A DNA stretch of 64,000 nucleotides from Mucilaginibacter sp. L196 (GTDB lineage Bacteria; Bacteroidota; Bacteroidia; Sphingobacteriales; Sphingobacteriaceae), in contig NZ_LMUO01000009.1 of NCBI RefSeq assembly GCF_009765905.1, forward strand, positions 692,242-756,241, in the 5' to 3' direction. Within the stretch, counting starts at the first letter, position 1. Each line of letters starts with the position of its first letter. This document shows positions 10,193-19,682 of the stretch, one piece after another. The translations under genes and the position numbers were made by a program. Under the pieces are notes generated by a model. That model made no database searches, was not told where the DNA came from, and was given only the letters and a program-made list of their open reading frames with translations.

Positions 10193-11374
10193 ATGAGTTA
10201 TACAACACATGACTTGGAAAGACTAGCTGATTTTTATCAGGATCAATTATTAAATGATACAGTACCCTTTTGGTTCCCGAGGTCGATTGACACGGAGTTT
10301 GGTGGGTATTTGCTGATGCGTGACCGTGATGGCAGTCTGATTGATGATGATAAGGCGGTTTGGATACAGGGTCGTGCCGCCTGGTTATTAGCAACGCTTT
10401 ATAATACCGTAGCTCCTAAGCAAGAATGGCTGGAAGGTGCCAAAGTCGGTATAGATTTTTTGAATCAACATTGTTTTGATACCGATGGCCAGATGTTCTT
10501 TCACGTAACCCGTGATGGAAGCCCGATACGCAAACGCCGTTATTATTTTTCTGAAACATTTGCCGTTATCGCAATGGCTGCATATGCTAAGGCCTCCGGC
10601 GATGAAGCTGCTGCCGAGAAAGCACGATACCTGTTTGGTAAATGTATAGACTATGCAACGATACCCGGTTTGTTGCCGCCGAAGTTTACTTCAACGCGCC
10701 CGGCTAAGGGTATTGGCGTACCGATGATCATGATCAACACCGCGCAGCAATTAAGGGAAACCATTGGTGACCCCAGGTGCGATGAATATATCAGCCAATG
10801 GATAAAGGAAATTGAAACCGATTTTATAAAACATGACATCAGGTGTGTGATGGAACAGGTTGCTCCCGATGGAAGTATAATAGACCATATTGATGGCCGT
10901 ACGCTTAACCCGGGGCATGCTATAGAGGGTGCCTGGTTTATTTTGCATGAGGCGAAATACCGGAACAATGATCCGCATCTGATCGCGCTGGGTTGCCAGA
11001 TGCTTGATTATATGTGGGAACGTGGCTGGGATAAAGACCATGGTGGTATTTTGTATTACCGAGATGTGTACAACAAGCCCGTACAGGAATACTGGCAGGA
11101 TATGAAGTTTTGGTGGCCTCATAATGAAGTGATCATTGCCACCTTATTGGCATATACCATGACCGGAGATGAAAAGTACGCGGAATGGCACAAACTGGTG
11201 CATGATTATGCTTATAGTCATTTTCATGATAAGGAACATGGGGAGTGGTTCGGCTACCTGCATCGCGATGGCAGCATTGCGCAAACTGCAAAAGGTAACC
11301 TATTTAAGGGCCCTTTTCATTTGCCTCGGCAGGAATGGTATTGCCTTGAAATCTTAAAAAATTATAAAAAATGA
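10193..11374 (+). CDS. N-acylglucosamine 2-epimerase (ManNAc to GlcNAc)
   Basis: A 393-residue cytoplasmic (alpha/alpha)6-barrel of the AGE/RnBP family that converts ManNAc from the lyase into GlcNAc. I use the ATG at 10193, which gives MSYTTHDLERL; an upstream TTG at 10184 would overlap the esterase gene and adds only three residues. Catalytic histidines of the family are visible as His242 in NPGHAIEGAW and His376 in PFHLPRQEW, and QGRAAWLLA and HNEVIIATL are also conserved. Lyase plus AGE-type epimerase is the Bacteroidota route (NanL-NanE), which avoids the ManNAc kinase of enterobacteria. It overlaps the sialidase start by 4 nt. Confidence 0.9.
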   Translation: MSYTTHDLERLADFYQDQLLNDTVPFWFPRSIDTEFGGYLLMRDRDGSLIDDDKAVWIQGRAAWLLATLYNTVAPKQEWLEGAKVGIDFLNQHCFDTDGQMFFHVTRDGSPIRKRRYYFSETFAVIAMAAYAKASGDEAAAEKARYLFGKCIDYATIPGLLPPKFTSTRPAKGIGVPMIMINTAQQLRETIGDPRCDEYISQWIKEIETDFIKHDIRCVMEQVAPDGSIIDHIDGRTLNPGHAIEGAWFILHEAKYRNNDPHLIALGCQMLDYMWERGWDKDHGGILYYRDVYNKPVQEYWQDMKFWWPHNEVIIATLLAYTMTGDEKYAEWHKLVHDYAYSHFHDKEHGEWFGYLHRDGSIAQTAKGNLFKGPFHLPRQEWYCLEILKNYKK

Positions 11375-12543
11375 GATCATTATTAATTTATCTGCTGTTT
11401 TGTATAACAGGTATTACGATTGTACAGGCACAGACAACGGGTGTGCCTGTTTTTGTTTCCGGGACGGAAGGTTATAAAACATTTCGTATCCCGGCTATAA
11501 TCAAAGCTCCTAATGGCGACCTGCTTGCCTTTTGTGAGGGAAGAGTAAACGGTGCAGGTGATTTTGGAAACGTTAAAGTGGTACTTAAACGTAGTGAAGA
11601 TAATGGTAAAACATGGAGTGGTTTACAGGTGGTTGCGTCAAATGATACGCTTCAAACAGATAATTCAGCCCCGGTTGTTGATATGTCGGATCCGGCTTAT
11701 CCCAAAGGACGTATATTTCTGTTTTACAATACCGGAAACGTATCGGAAGCAAAGCTGCGTAGGGGTTTGGGCGTTAGGGAAGTATGGTATAAAACATCTG
11801 TTGACAATGGTAAAAGCTGGTCGGACGCGGTCAATATTACTTTGCAGGTACATAAACCTAAACAGCCAAGTTTTAATAAAGACTATAATTTTGTAGAGGA
11901 CTGGCGCAGTTATGCCAATACACCCGGGCATGCCATACAATTAGTGGCAGGGAGATATAAAAACCGCATTTATGTTGCTGCCAATCATTCTGCCGGTGCC
12001 CCGCAAAAAAGATATGCGGATGGAAGAGCGTTCGGATACTACACTGATGATCATGGCAAAACATTTAAAATAAGTGATGATGTCCCTATGCCTGGTGGCA
12101 ATGAAGTAATGGCAACCGAGCTTTCTGATTCCCGTGTGATGCTTAATGCGCGCAACCAGCTGGGTAATGTAAAAGCGAGAATAGTGGCTATAAGCAAAAA
12201 TGGGGGTAAAAACTGGGATACCACTTATTTCGATCGGCAGCTTCCCGACCCTGTTTGCCAGGGCAGTATACTCAACATAGGCCAAAAACATGGGAAAAGC
12301 ATATTGGCTTTTTGTAATAATGCCGATACCACCAGCAGGGATAACCTTACCTTGCGCATCAGTTATAACGAGGGTAAGACATGGCCTTTTAGCGAGGTTA
12401 TTGCAAAATCTCCGGATGGCTATAAGGGTGATTATACCGGCTACTCCGATTTAGTTAAATTATCGGCTAACGAGATTGGTGTGTTTTATGAGAAGGATGA
12501 TTATAAACAGTTAATTTTTACTATAATCGACTGGAAAAAATAA
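11371..12543 (+). CDS. nanH: Exo-alpha-sialidase, GH33
   Basis: A secreted 390-residue sialidase (signal peptide ending near VQAQ, residue 21) that releases terminal sialic acid from glycans. The FRIP motif is at residues 38-41 with Arg39 of the arginine triad, and CEGR with the acid/base Asp64 follows. Four Asp-box-like motifs are visible: SEDNGKTW (75-82), SVDNGKSW, SKNGGKNW and SYNEGKTW. Tyr358 in GYSDL is the likely nucleophile, and FYEKD near the end fits the catalytic sheet. It is a compact single-domain form with no carbohydrate-binding module. The gene is translationally coupled to the epimerase (ATGA). Confidence 0.93.
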   Translation: MRSLLIYLLFCITGITIVQAQTTGVPVFVSGTEGYKTFRIPAIIKAPNGDLLAFCEGRVNGAGDFGNVKVVLKRSEDNGKTWSGLQVVASNDTLQTDNSAPVVDMSDPAYPKGRIFLFYNTGNVSEAKLRRGLGVREVWYKTSVDNGKSWSDAVNITLQVHKPKQPSFNKDYNFVEDWRSYANTPGHAIQLVAGRYKNRIYVAANHSAGAPQKRYADGRAFGYYTDDHGKTFKISDDVPMPGGNEVMATELSDSRVMLNARNQLGNVKARIVAISKNGGKNWDTTYFDRQLPDPVCQGSILNIGQKHGKSILAFCNNADTTSRDNLTLRISYNEGKTWPFSEVIAKSPDGYKGDYTGYSDLVKLSANEIGVFYEKDDYKQLIFTIIDWKK

Positions 12544-12584
12544 GTGGCAAAATATTGCACCTGCGACTAGAATATCAAAATAAC

Positions 12585-15500
12585 ATGGTTCGTTTAAATT
12601 TGAAAAATATATTAAGAACAGCGGCTGTAGCGATAGTGATTTTTACGTTTGGTTGCAGCCCAGCAAGGGCACAGCAAGTAAAATATATTTCGGGGCATAA
12701 TGAATGGAATCCCGATTCGTTGGGCAATCATCGCGCTATTGTTAAAGTTTCGCATACGGCCGGGGCAGCCAGTGTATGGATCCCATGGCGCAGGCGGGAT
12801 AATCCAGCCGAAAAAAACATTATTGTAGTTGACTCAGCTACGGACAAAAGAATTTATAATGTAAAAGCTGGCGAGTTAACACGTGAAAGCGGGATGATTT
12901 ATTTTGAGCCCACTTCAGGTGCAGGTACTTATTATATTTATTATCTGCCTTATCATGTAGATCCAAAATCAAACTATCCGCATGCGGTGTATCAGAAATG
13001 GAGCAATCACGTTGATGGTGAATGGTTAAAAGGCTTGCAAAGTCAGTCGGTAACCAAGGCAAATTTAATATGCCTGGAGGCCATAAATGCGCTGAACAGT
13101 TTTTACCCGATGGAGGTGATAGCCACCCGCGCAGAGGTTGACGGTTTAATAGCTGCTAATCAGCATAAACTCTACCTTGTTTTTCCTGAAGACAGGCTGC
13201 ATCCGATTAAAATGACTACGGATATTCCTGAGCGCTGGATAAACAAAGGTGCAAACGTGAATTTTATTGATACGGCGGCAAAAGGCGAAAATTTTAGCTA
13301 TCAGCTGGGTTTGTATGCATTTAACAAAGAGATTCGGAATGTTAAAATAAAATTTGCTGACCTGAAAAGTACTTCTGGCGGAATAATACCTGCAAGTTTA
13401 TTCTCCTGCTTGAATACAGATGGAAGGAATTGGGATAATACCATTATAAGTAAAATAGTGGATGTTCCTGCTGGACACATACAAACTTTTTGGTGTTTGG
13501 TTAATCTACCCCAAAACACAGGTGCGGGGATATACAAAGGCACAGTAACGGTAACAGCCAATGATGCGCCGCCAACTATGGTCAAAATTACTTTGGTAGT
13601 TACGAATCGTGTGCTTGCTGATGGTGGTGTAAACGAGCCCTGGAAACAGACAAGGTTAACCTGGCTGAACTCTAGCATGGGGCAAAAGAATGATGTTATC
13701 AAACCTTATATTCCATTAACGCTTGCCGGAAATACTATTAGTTTGCTTGGGCGGAAATTGACGATTGCTGATAATGGTTTACCGGCACAGGTTGAAACCT
13801 ATTTTACGGAGGAAATGACCAGCATCGGCAAGCTGCCGCGGCAAATTTTGAAGTCGCCTTTTCAATGGGTTGTTAAGGATAAAACAGGCACAGCCATTAA
13901 ATGGACAACTAGCAAACCGATTTTTAACGATGTTGAACCCGGCCAGGTAAGCTGGTCTTCTACTAGTCGCTCAGCCTCGCTGCTGATGAAAGTAAAGGGC
14001 GGTATAGAATTTGACGGCTTTATGCATTACCGCATTCAGATGATCGCGCGGAAGAATATTGATTTGAACGACATTGCTATGGTGATACCGTTTAAAAAGG
14101 ATGTGGCGCAATATATGATGGGGCTTAACCTGAAGGGCACTAAAATGCCAGCAGCTTATAGCTGGAAATGGGACGTAGCGCATAAAAATCAAGACGGAGC
14201 CTGGGTAGGCGATGTTAATGCAGGGCTACAGTTCTCGCTAAGAGATCAGCATTATGTACGCCCGCTGAATACAAATTTCTATCTGCAAAAACCTTTGTTG
14301 CTTCCTGTTTCATGGGGTAATAATGGCGAAGGTGGTATTGATATTTCTGAAAATAAAGATAAAACCGACGTGAACTGTTACAGCGGTAAACGCACCATGA
14401 AAAAAGGAGATACGCTGTATTATGATATTAACCTAATGATTACGCCTTTTCATGCTATAAACACCGAGCAGCAATGGTCATTACGTTTTTATCATAAGTA
14501 TGATAATGTTGATAGCATTAAGGCAAAGGGTGCTACGGTTATAAATATACATCATGGCACACCTATTAACCCATATATCAATTATCCGTTCATCGCGCAT
14601 GATGCCATGAAAGCTTATATTGATTCAGCGCATAATTTGGGGCTGAAAGTAAAAATTTACAATACTGTTCGTGAGCTTTCAAACAGCGCTTACGAGTTAT
14701 TCCCGCTGCGTAGTTTGGGACACGAAGTTTACTCGACAGGAAAAGGTGGCGGCCATGCCTGGCTACAGGAACATTTGGACAGTGATTACATTGCAGGTTG
14801 GTATGTACCCGAGGTAAGAGATATGGCCATTGTGAATAGCGGAATGAGCCGCTGGCACAATTATTATGTTGAGGGAATGAACTGGCTGGTAAACAACGTT
14901 GGGATTGACGGTATTTATCTGGATGATGTAGCATATGACCGTACAACAATGAAGCGCATTAAACGTGTCCTTACTCAAAACGGACACCCCGGCATTATTG
15001 ATCTGCATTCGGCTAATCAATATGATGATCGCGACGGATTTAACAACAGTGCTAATCTTTACATGGATCAATTCCCTTACCTGAACCGCTTATGGTTTGG
15101 CGAATATTTTGATTATCAGCATAATGATCCTGCATTCTTTCTTACAGAAGTTTCGGGGATACCTTTCGGGCTTATGGGAGAGATGTTGCAGGGCGGGGGT
15201 AATCCATGGAGAGGGATGATATATGGCATGACCAACCGGATGCCATGGTCTGATAATGCCGACCCGCGACCAATATGGAAAGCCTGGGATGATTTCGGAA
15301 TAAAAGGCAGCCGCATGATAGGCTATTGGGTAAAAACCAATCCGGTAAAAACAACTGATCCTGAAATACTGGCTACTGTTTATAAAAAGGATAAAAAAGC
15401 AATGGTGGCTATTGCAAGCTGGGCAGCTACGGACAAAAAAATAAAGCTGCTGATTGATTGGAAAGCTTTACATATTGATCCTGCCAAAGCAACTATCGTA

Positions 15501-15605
15501 GCGCCTGCAATAAAAGGTTTCCAGGTGGCTAGTCAGTTTTCAGCATCCGATGATATACCGGTTGAAAAAGGTAAAGGCTGGCTGTTAATTATCCAACAGC
15601 AGTAA
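12585..15605 (+). CDS. Large secreted putative glycoside hydrolase (DUF6067-like)
   Basis: A 1006-residue exported protein; I start at the ATG at 12585, which gives a good signal peptide with a possible lipobox (FTFGCS near residue 22), rather than at an upstream TTG at 12555. The N-terminal 350 residues look beta-rich (NEWNPDSLGNH, then Ig-like strands). The C-terminal half looks like a TIM barrel: KVKIYNTVRELS, GWYVPEVRD, GIDGIYLDDVAYD with Asp780/Asp781, WFGEYFDY with Glu840 and GEMLQGGG with Glu866 are acidic candidates for catalysis. I recognise this as the DUF6067 type, seen near carbohydrate loci, with no activity I can assign. Its place at the end of the sialic acid operon suggests action on the same glycan. 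Confidence 0.72.
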   Translation: MVRLNLKNILRTAAVAIVIFTFGCSPARAQQVKYISGHNEWNPDSLGNHRAIVKVSHTAGAASVWIPWRRRDNPAEKNIIVVDSATDKRIYNVKAGELTRESGMIYFEPTSGAGTYYIYYLPYHVDPKSNYPHAVYQKWSNHVDGEWLKGLQSQSVTKANLICLEAINALNSFYPMEVIATRAEVDGLIAANQHKLYLVFPEDRLHPIKMTTDIPERWINKGANVNFIDTAAKGENFSYQLGLYAFNKEIRNVKIKFADLKSTSGGIIPASLFSCLNTDGRNWDNTIISKIVDVPAGHIQTFWCLVNLPQNTGAGIYKGTVTVTANDAPPTMVKITLVVTNRVLADGGVNEPWKQTRLTWLNSSMGQKNDVIKPYIPLTLAGNTISLLGRKLTIADNGLPAQVETYFTEEMTSIGKLPRQILKSPFQWVVKDKTGTAIKWTTSKPIFNDVEPGQVSWSSTSRSASLLMKVKGGIEFDGFMHYRIQMIARKNIDLNDIAMVIPFKKDVAQYMMGLNLKGTKMPAAYSWKWDVAHKNQDGAWVGDVNAGLQFSLRDQHYVRPLNTNFYLQKPLLLPVSWGNNGEGGIDISENKDKTDVNCYSGKRTMKKGDTLYYDINLMITPFHAINTEQQWSLRFYHKYDNVDSIKAKGATVINIHHGTPINPYINYPFIAHDAMKAYIDSAHNLGLKVKIYNTVRELSNSAYELFPLRSLGHEVYSTGKGGGHAWLQEHLDSDYIAGWYVPEVRDMAIVNSGMSRWHNYYVEGMNWLVNNVGIDGIYLDDVAYDRTTMKRIKRVLTQNGHPGIIDLHSANQYDDRDGFNNSANLYMDQFPYLNRLWFGEYFDYQHNDPAFFLTEVSGIPFGLMGEMLQGGGNPWRGMIYGMTNRMPWSDNADPRPIWKAWDDFGIKGSRMIGYWVKTNPVKTTDPEILATVYKKDKKAMVAIASWAATDKKIKLLIDWKALHIDPAKATIVAPAIKGFQVASQFSASDDIPVEKGKGWLLIIQQQ

Positions 15606-15644
15606 CAGGTTATCGATACTATAGAATAAAAACACCTGTAATTT

Positions 15645-15672
15645 CGCGGCATACTTCACGGAGTATGCCGCG
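15645..15672 (+). terminator. Hairpin after the sialic acid operon
   Basis: A perfect 10-bp GC-rich inverted repeat (CGCGGCATAC at 15645-15654, GTATGCCGCG at 15663-15672, 8-nt loop) lies between the last gene of the sialic acid operon and the next MFS gene, followed by a short T-rich stretch (ACTTATTTG). It probably ends or attenuates the operon transcript, so the following MFS gene may be a separate unit. Confidence 0.65.
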
Positions 15673-15691
15673 ACTTATTTGTTTATAACGA

Positions 15692-16927
15692 ATGCTTTTC
15701 AGACATAAAAAAAATACCGGGCTTAACAGCTCCGAAGCTTTACCGACCCCAAAGATTTCAGGTTATCTGTTTAAAATATTTGCCATTATTTTCCCCGAAT
15801 TTTTGATCATGGGCATATCGCTGGGTGTATTACCTGCTTATGTTCATAATCAATTGCTTTTTGGTAATTTGGTAGTAGGAGTGGTTATTGGCACCCAATA
15901 TGCCGCAACGCTTTGTACACGCCATTTTGCAGGCCGGATTGCCGATACCAAGGGCGGTAGAGCATCTGCAACAACAGGGTTAATCTTTTCCTCTCTTTCC
16001 GCTGTGTTTTGTTTATTGTCTTCTTCTCTTTCGTCGTTTCGATTGCTTAGTCTTGCTATCTTGATCGGTGGAAGGATACTGCTGGGCATTGGCGAAAGTT
16101 TCCTGGTTATTGGCATTTTTACATGGGGTTTTAACCTGGTTGGATCAAATAATACCGGCAAAGTTATGGTATGGAACGGGATGGGAATGTATGGAGGAAT
16201 GGCTTGTGGTGCGCCGCTGGGCGTTTTTCTGGCCACCAAGTTTTCGTTAGGGGTGGCATTCGGCAGCATTATGCTATTCCCGTTGCTTAGCTTTGGGATA
16301 ATGCTGCTATTGCCTGATGTTGTTCTAGCTAAACAGGCAGTTAAATTGCCCTTTTATAAGGCGGTGCAATTGGTTTGGAAATCAGGAACTGGTCTTGCTT
16401 TATCCAGTTTTGGTTTTGGTGGCATTGCCTCTTTTATTACCCTTTATTTTATCCAGCAATCCTGGCAGGGAGCCTATTTAGCTATTACGGCTTTCGGCGC
16501 GGGTTATATTGTTGTCAGGATATTTTTGGCGCATCTGCCTGATAAATTTGGAGGCGGCAAAGTAGCAATGATCTCGTTATTGGTCGAGATTGTCGGCCAG
16601 GTATTAATATGGAAAGCCCCGAATGCAACTGCCGGAATATGCGGTGCCGGATTAACTGGTATTGGCATGTCGTTGGTTTTTCCATCTTTTGGGGTGATGG
16701 CTTTAAAAAATGTGCTTGCTGAAAACCGGGGCATTGCCATTGCCGCTTACAATGCTTTCTTTGATTTAGGTATAGGCCTTACAGCTCCCCTGGCAGGGTT
16801 AATAGCCGAAGGGGGTAACTACAGTGAGATCTATTTATTTGGCGCGATAGCGGCCGGTATTAGTATAATGCTGGCTTCTCTGGAATATAACAAGTCTAAG
16901 CCTAACAGCAAAGGCATTGCTATTTAA
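15692..16927 (+). CDS. MFS transporter, arabinose-type (YfcJ/YhhS-like)
   Basis: A 411-residue, 12-segment major facilitator. Segment 1-2 features (FPEFLIMGISLGVLPAYVH) and the loop RHFAGRIADTKGGR resemble the YfcJ/YhhS group, which databases often name arabinose transporters; members act as sugar or small-molecule exporters, so the direction of transport is open. It is on the same strand as the sialic acid operon but behind a hairpin, and it is convergent with the GH127 arabinofuranosidase gene. That neighbour makes a role in L-arabinose handling attractive but unproven. Confidence 0.8.
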   Translation: MLFRHKKNTGLNSSEALPTPKISGYLFKIFAIIFPEFLIMGISLGVLPAYVHNQLLFGNLVVGVVIGTQYAATLCTRHFAGRIADTKGGRASATTGLIFSSLSAVFCLLSSSLSSFRLLSLAILIGGRILLGIGESFLVIGIFTWGFNLVGSNNTGKVMVWNGMGMYGGMACGAPLGVFLATKFSLGVAFGSIMLFPLLSFGIMLLLPDVVLAKQAVKLPFYKAVQLVWKSGTGLALSSFGFGGIASFITLYFIQQSWQGAYLAITAFGAGYIVVRIFLAHLPDKFGGGKVAMISLLVEIVGQVLIWKAPNATAGICGAGLTGIGMSLVFPSFGVMALKNVLAENRGIAIAAYNAFFDLGIGLTAPLAGLIAEGGNYSEIYLFGAIAAGISIMLASLEYNKSKPNSKGIAI

Positions 16928-16952
16928 AAAAGTTATAGATAGAGTAAATGCA

Positions 16953-16988
16953 CAAACGGCGGTAACCTGAAAAGATTACCGCCGTTTG
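16953..16988. terminator. Bidirectional terminator between MFS and GH127 genes
   Basis: A perfect 13-bp inverted repeat (CAAACGGCGGTAA at 16953-16965 and TTACCGCCGTTTG at 16976-16988, 10-nt loop) sits between two convergent genes. The symmetric placement fits a terminator used from both sides. Confidence 0.75.
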
Positions 16989-17013
16989 AATACATTGGTT
17001 TGGAAATTAATTA

Positions 17014-19380
17014 TTAGTCTTTTATCATTCTGCTACCATACACGGGGCCGGCATCGTTGCCTGTTTTTGGTACAAGTTTAATAGTAACCTTTGATTTGCC
17101 TTTGGTAATCTCAATAGGGATTTCATAAGATATGTTATAAAATTTGCTCTCCTTAAACTTATTGAGGTCCTCTGTAGTCAGCTTAACGGTATCTACATAA
17201 ATATCAAATACTCTACCGCGGTTATCCATACCCCAATAGCTGTTGATTAGCGTGTTGTGCGCATTAGGATCGGTTTTCATCTCAAAACTCAGGAAGCCGC
17301 CATCCTGTGCTAAACGCCATTTCTTTTGGTGGTCCTCGCCTGTCACTTCATTTTTACCGGTAAAGTTATGGTCGCGTTCGGGCTGCATTTCACCTAGGCG
17401 TATAATATCGGTAGTATGGGCCTCGAGTTCTTGTTGTTTTATTTTTTCTTCATCGTAAGCCTTTTGCTGTACCGTCCAGGTAGATGGGCTGAACACGTCC
17501 CAATAAACGGTATAAAATTCGTTCTTTGTTTCGTTAAAAGGGATAAGTCTTACCTCTTCCGGTTTTGAAATATCAACGGTTTTAAATTCAAGTGTTTTTT
17601 TGTCTACCATCTGCAACCATTTGTTAGGGTCTGTTTCGCTGGTGACAAAAACAGGTACACCTTTAAGCGGATCAGGCTCAGTATTACCTAACTCGCCTGC
17701 AAGCAATACCGGGCCATAAAATAAAGCCTTGCGCGATTGGTTATCGGGCATTTGTTCGGTGTAAATTTTTTCAGGAGTGATGAATTCTATCTTATCCTCA
17801 TTTTTCCATTTGTGGTTCAATACCAGGTAACCTTCCTCATCAGCAACTATCTGTTGTATAGCGCCATTAATTTTAACAATATAACCACTTGTCCATTTAG
17901 GTTTGCGAATACGTATTGCAAAAGTTGATGGCTTAACGGTGTTGATGGTGAAATTGATCACATCATTTGAAGGCAGCGATGTATGTTGGGTGATGGTAAC
18001 CCCTTTCGCTTTCCAATTAAGTACCGACGGAATAAACAGATTCACATATAAGCTACCATCGGCACCCTGAAAATAAATGCTCTCGTTATATTTTACATGG
18101 TTCTCCATTCCCGAGCCAACGCAGCAAGTGAAGGTGGTAAAGGGCGTACTGTATTCTTTTCTTCCACCCATCCGTAATGGTACAAAATAGGTCATCATTC
18201 CATCGTCATGGTTTTGTGAGGCTAGAATGTGGTTATACAATGCTTTCTCGTAAAAATCCATTAATGTTGCTGATGGATGGACCGCGAATAAGTGGCGGGT
18301 GAGTTTAAGCATGTTATAAGTGTTACAGGTTTCGGTGGTATTATCTGTAAGCTTATCATTTAACTCATCAGGATCGCTTAAATACTCATAATTACTGTTA
18401 CCTCCTGTAGCATAGGAGTGATGTAGGGTAATGATATTCCAGAAATTGGTTGATATATCCTCATCTTTTTTATCACCTGTAAGTTCATATCTCCGGGCGC
18501 TGGCTATTATTTTAGGAATTTGAGTGTTGGAGTGTTTACCCGGTAAAATATCTTTTCCTTCGGATACTGGATCAAGGATGCGCTTATCGTAAAATTTATA
18601 AGAAGATTCAAGATAACTCTTATTACCTGTAACAGCATATAAGTTGGCTAATGTTTCGGCCATACCGCCGTATTCGCAAAGCAACATTTTTTGCAACTGA
18701 TCATCATTAAGGTTTTTTATGGTTTCACCTGTCCAATTTCCCATACCCTTGCAAATAGTAAGGGCATCCTGGTTCCCTGTATAAAAATAGGCATCCAGCA
18801 AACCGGCCATAACTTTATGTACCGTGTACCATGGCGACCATCCTCCATTTAAATCAAATCCTCTTGATTTAATATCTCCGGCCTTTACTTCCGCCCAAAT
18901 AGTATCTTCTTTAGGTATGGCGCCTACATAGCCGGTTTTACGTGCAAGCTGGCATTCTTTTAATTCCTTTACAATATAATTAACACGCTCTAAAAAACGA
19001 GGATCTTTTGTTGATGCATATTGCATAGATATAGCCGATAGGTAATGCCCCAAAGTATGCCCTGCAAGCCCTGAGGATTCCCAACCTTCATATAATGCGC
19101 CTTTTGGCTTTAACCCTGAATGTGAGCGAAAGCCTGACAACAGTCTATCGGGCTCAATGGATAACAGGTAGGCTGCATCTTTTTCCATGGCATCTTTAAA
19201 AGGGCTTTCTAAAAGGTGCACATCCTTCAGATCAAAGGAATAAGCCTTTATAGGTACTTGTGGTTTTATTTTAATACGGCTGTCATTTAATTCGGGCACA
19301 TATGATTGGGCCTTGGCTCTGTTTATATTAAGCACTAAAGAAGCTATACCACAAGTTGTAATCAAAAAATATTTTTTCAT
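17014..19380 (-). CDS. GH127-type beta-L-arabinofuranosidase
   Basis: A 788-residue secreted enzyme (signal peptide to about NRAKAQ, residue 25). The GH127/GH146 fold starts with FSFDLKDVHLLESPF-like sequence, then GHTLGHYLSAI and WYTVHKVMAGLLD. The zinc-site/catalytic residues of the prototype HypBA1 (Glu, Cys, then Cys-Cys) are all present: Glu350 and Cys352 in TTETCNT, and Cys419-Cys420 in TFTCCVGSG, with matching spacing. Known members release beta-L-arabinofuranose from hydroxyproline-linked arabino-oligosaccharides or from pectin side chains. The gene is divergent from a SusC gene that leads a hydroxyproline catabolic operon, which points to extensin-type substrates (inference). The C-terminal 150 residues form a jelly-roll-like accessory part. 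Confidence 0.92.
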   Translation of the reverse strand: MKKYFLITTCGIASLVLNINRAKAQSYVPELNDSRIKIKPQVPIKAYSFDLKDVHLLESPFKDAMEKDAAYLLSIEPDRLLSGFRSHSGLKPKGALYEGWESSGLAGHTLGHYLSAISMQYASTKDPRFLERVNYIVKELKECQLARKTGYVGAIPKEDTIWAEVKAGDIKSRGFDLNGGWSPWYTVHKVMAGLLDAYFYTGNQDALTICKGMGNWTGETIKNLNDDQLQKMLLCEYGGMAETLANLYAVTGNKSYLESSYKFYDKRILDPVSEGKDILPGKHSNTQIPKIIASARRYELTGDKKDEDISTNFWNIITLHHSYATGGNSNYEYLSDPDELNDKLTDNTTETCNTYNMLKLTRHLFAVHPSATLMDFYEKALYNHILASQNHDDGMMTYFVPLRMGGRKEYSTPFTTFTCCVGSGMENHVKYNESIYFQGADGSLYVNLFIPSVLNWKAKGVTITQHTSLPSNDVINFTINTVKPSTFAIRIRKPKWTSGYIVKINGAIQQIVADEEGYLVLNHKWKNEDKIEFITPEKIYTEQMPDNQSRKALFYGPVLLAGELGNTEPDPLKGVPVFVTSETDPNKWLQMVDKKTLEFKTVDISKPEEVRLIPFNETKNEFYTVYWDVFSPSTWTVQQKAYDEEKIKQQELEAHTTDIIRLGEMQPERDHNFTGKNEVTGEDHQKKWRLAQDGGFLSFEMKTDPNAHNTLINSYWGMDNRGRVFDIYVDTVKLTTEDLNKFKESKFYNISYEIPIEITKGKSKVTIKLVPKTGNDAGPVYGSRMIKD

Positions 19381-19682
19381 CGGGTTATTAAAAAATGGAG
19401 ATTTTAAAATTCAAGAAGATAAAGTTAGCAATGGCCGCGCATTTATCATGGCTGATAATTGATAGATGATACCCGGATTTTAGCTTGTTTATTATAAAAT
19501 ATTGTTTTTGGTAGATATTGTTAAAAATGTCATTAATACTTGATTAATACGCTGTTAATGCTATGATAATATACAGTTAGTATTGGATAATAAGGGTAAA
19601 AAAAGTGGTTTTGCCTTTCCATAATTTTATCACAGTGCTAATTGATTTATTTCCATAACGAATTTTCCCAAACTCAAACTCT
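19381..19682. promoter_or_regulatory. Divergent promoter region GH127/susC with phased TTAAT repeats
   Basis: This 302-bp AT-rich gap is the shared upstream region of the GH127 gene (- strand) and the second susC (+ strand). It contains TTAAT at 19533, 19544 and 19555, an exact 11-bp period, with a related TTAAA at 19521. Two of the copies are part of the 8-bp direct repeat ATTAATAC. One-turn phasing is typical of a site contacted on one DNA face. No convincing TAnnTTTG element was found. Low-complexity AT sequence could give this by chance. Confidence 0.4.

Noticed and set aside
15850..16269. 139-codon antisense frame inside the MFS gene
   Set aside because: It is a shadow of a real membrane protein gene on the other strand and has no recognised domain.
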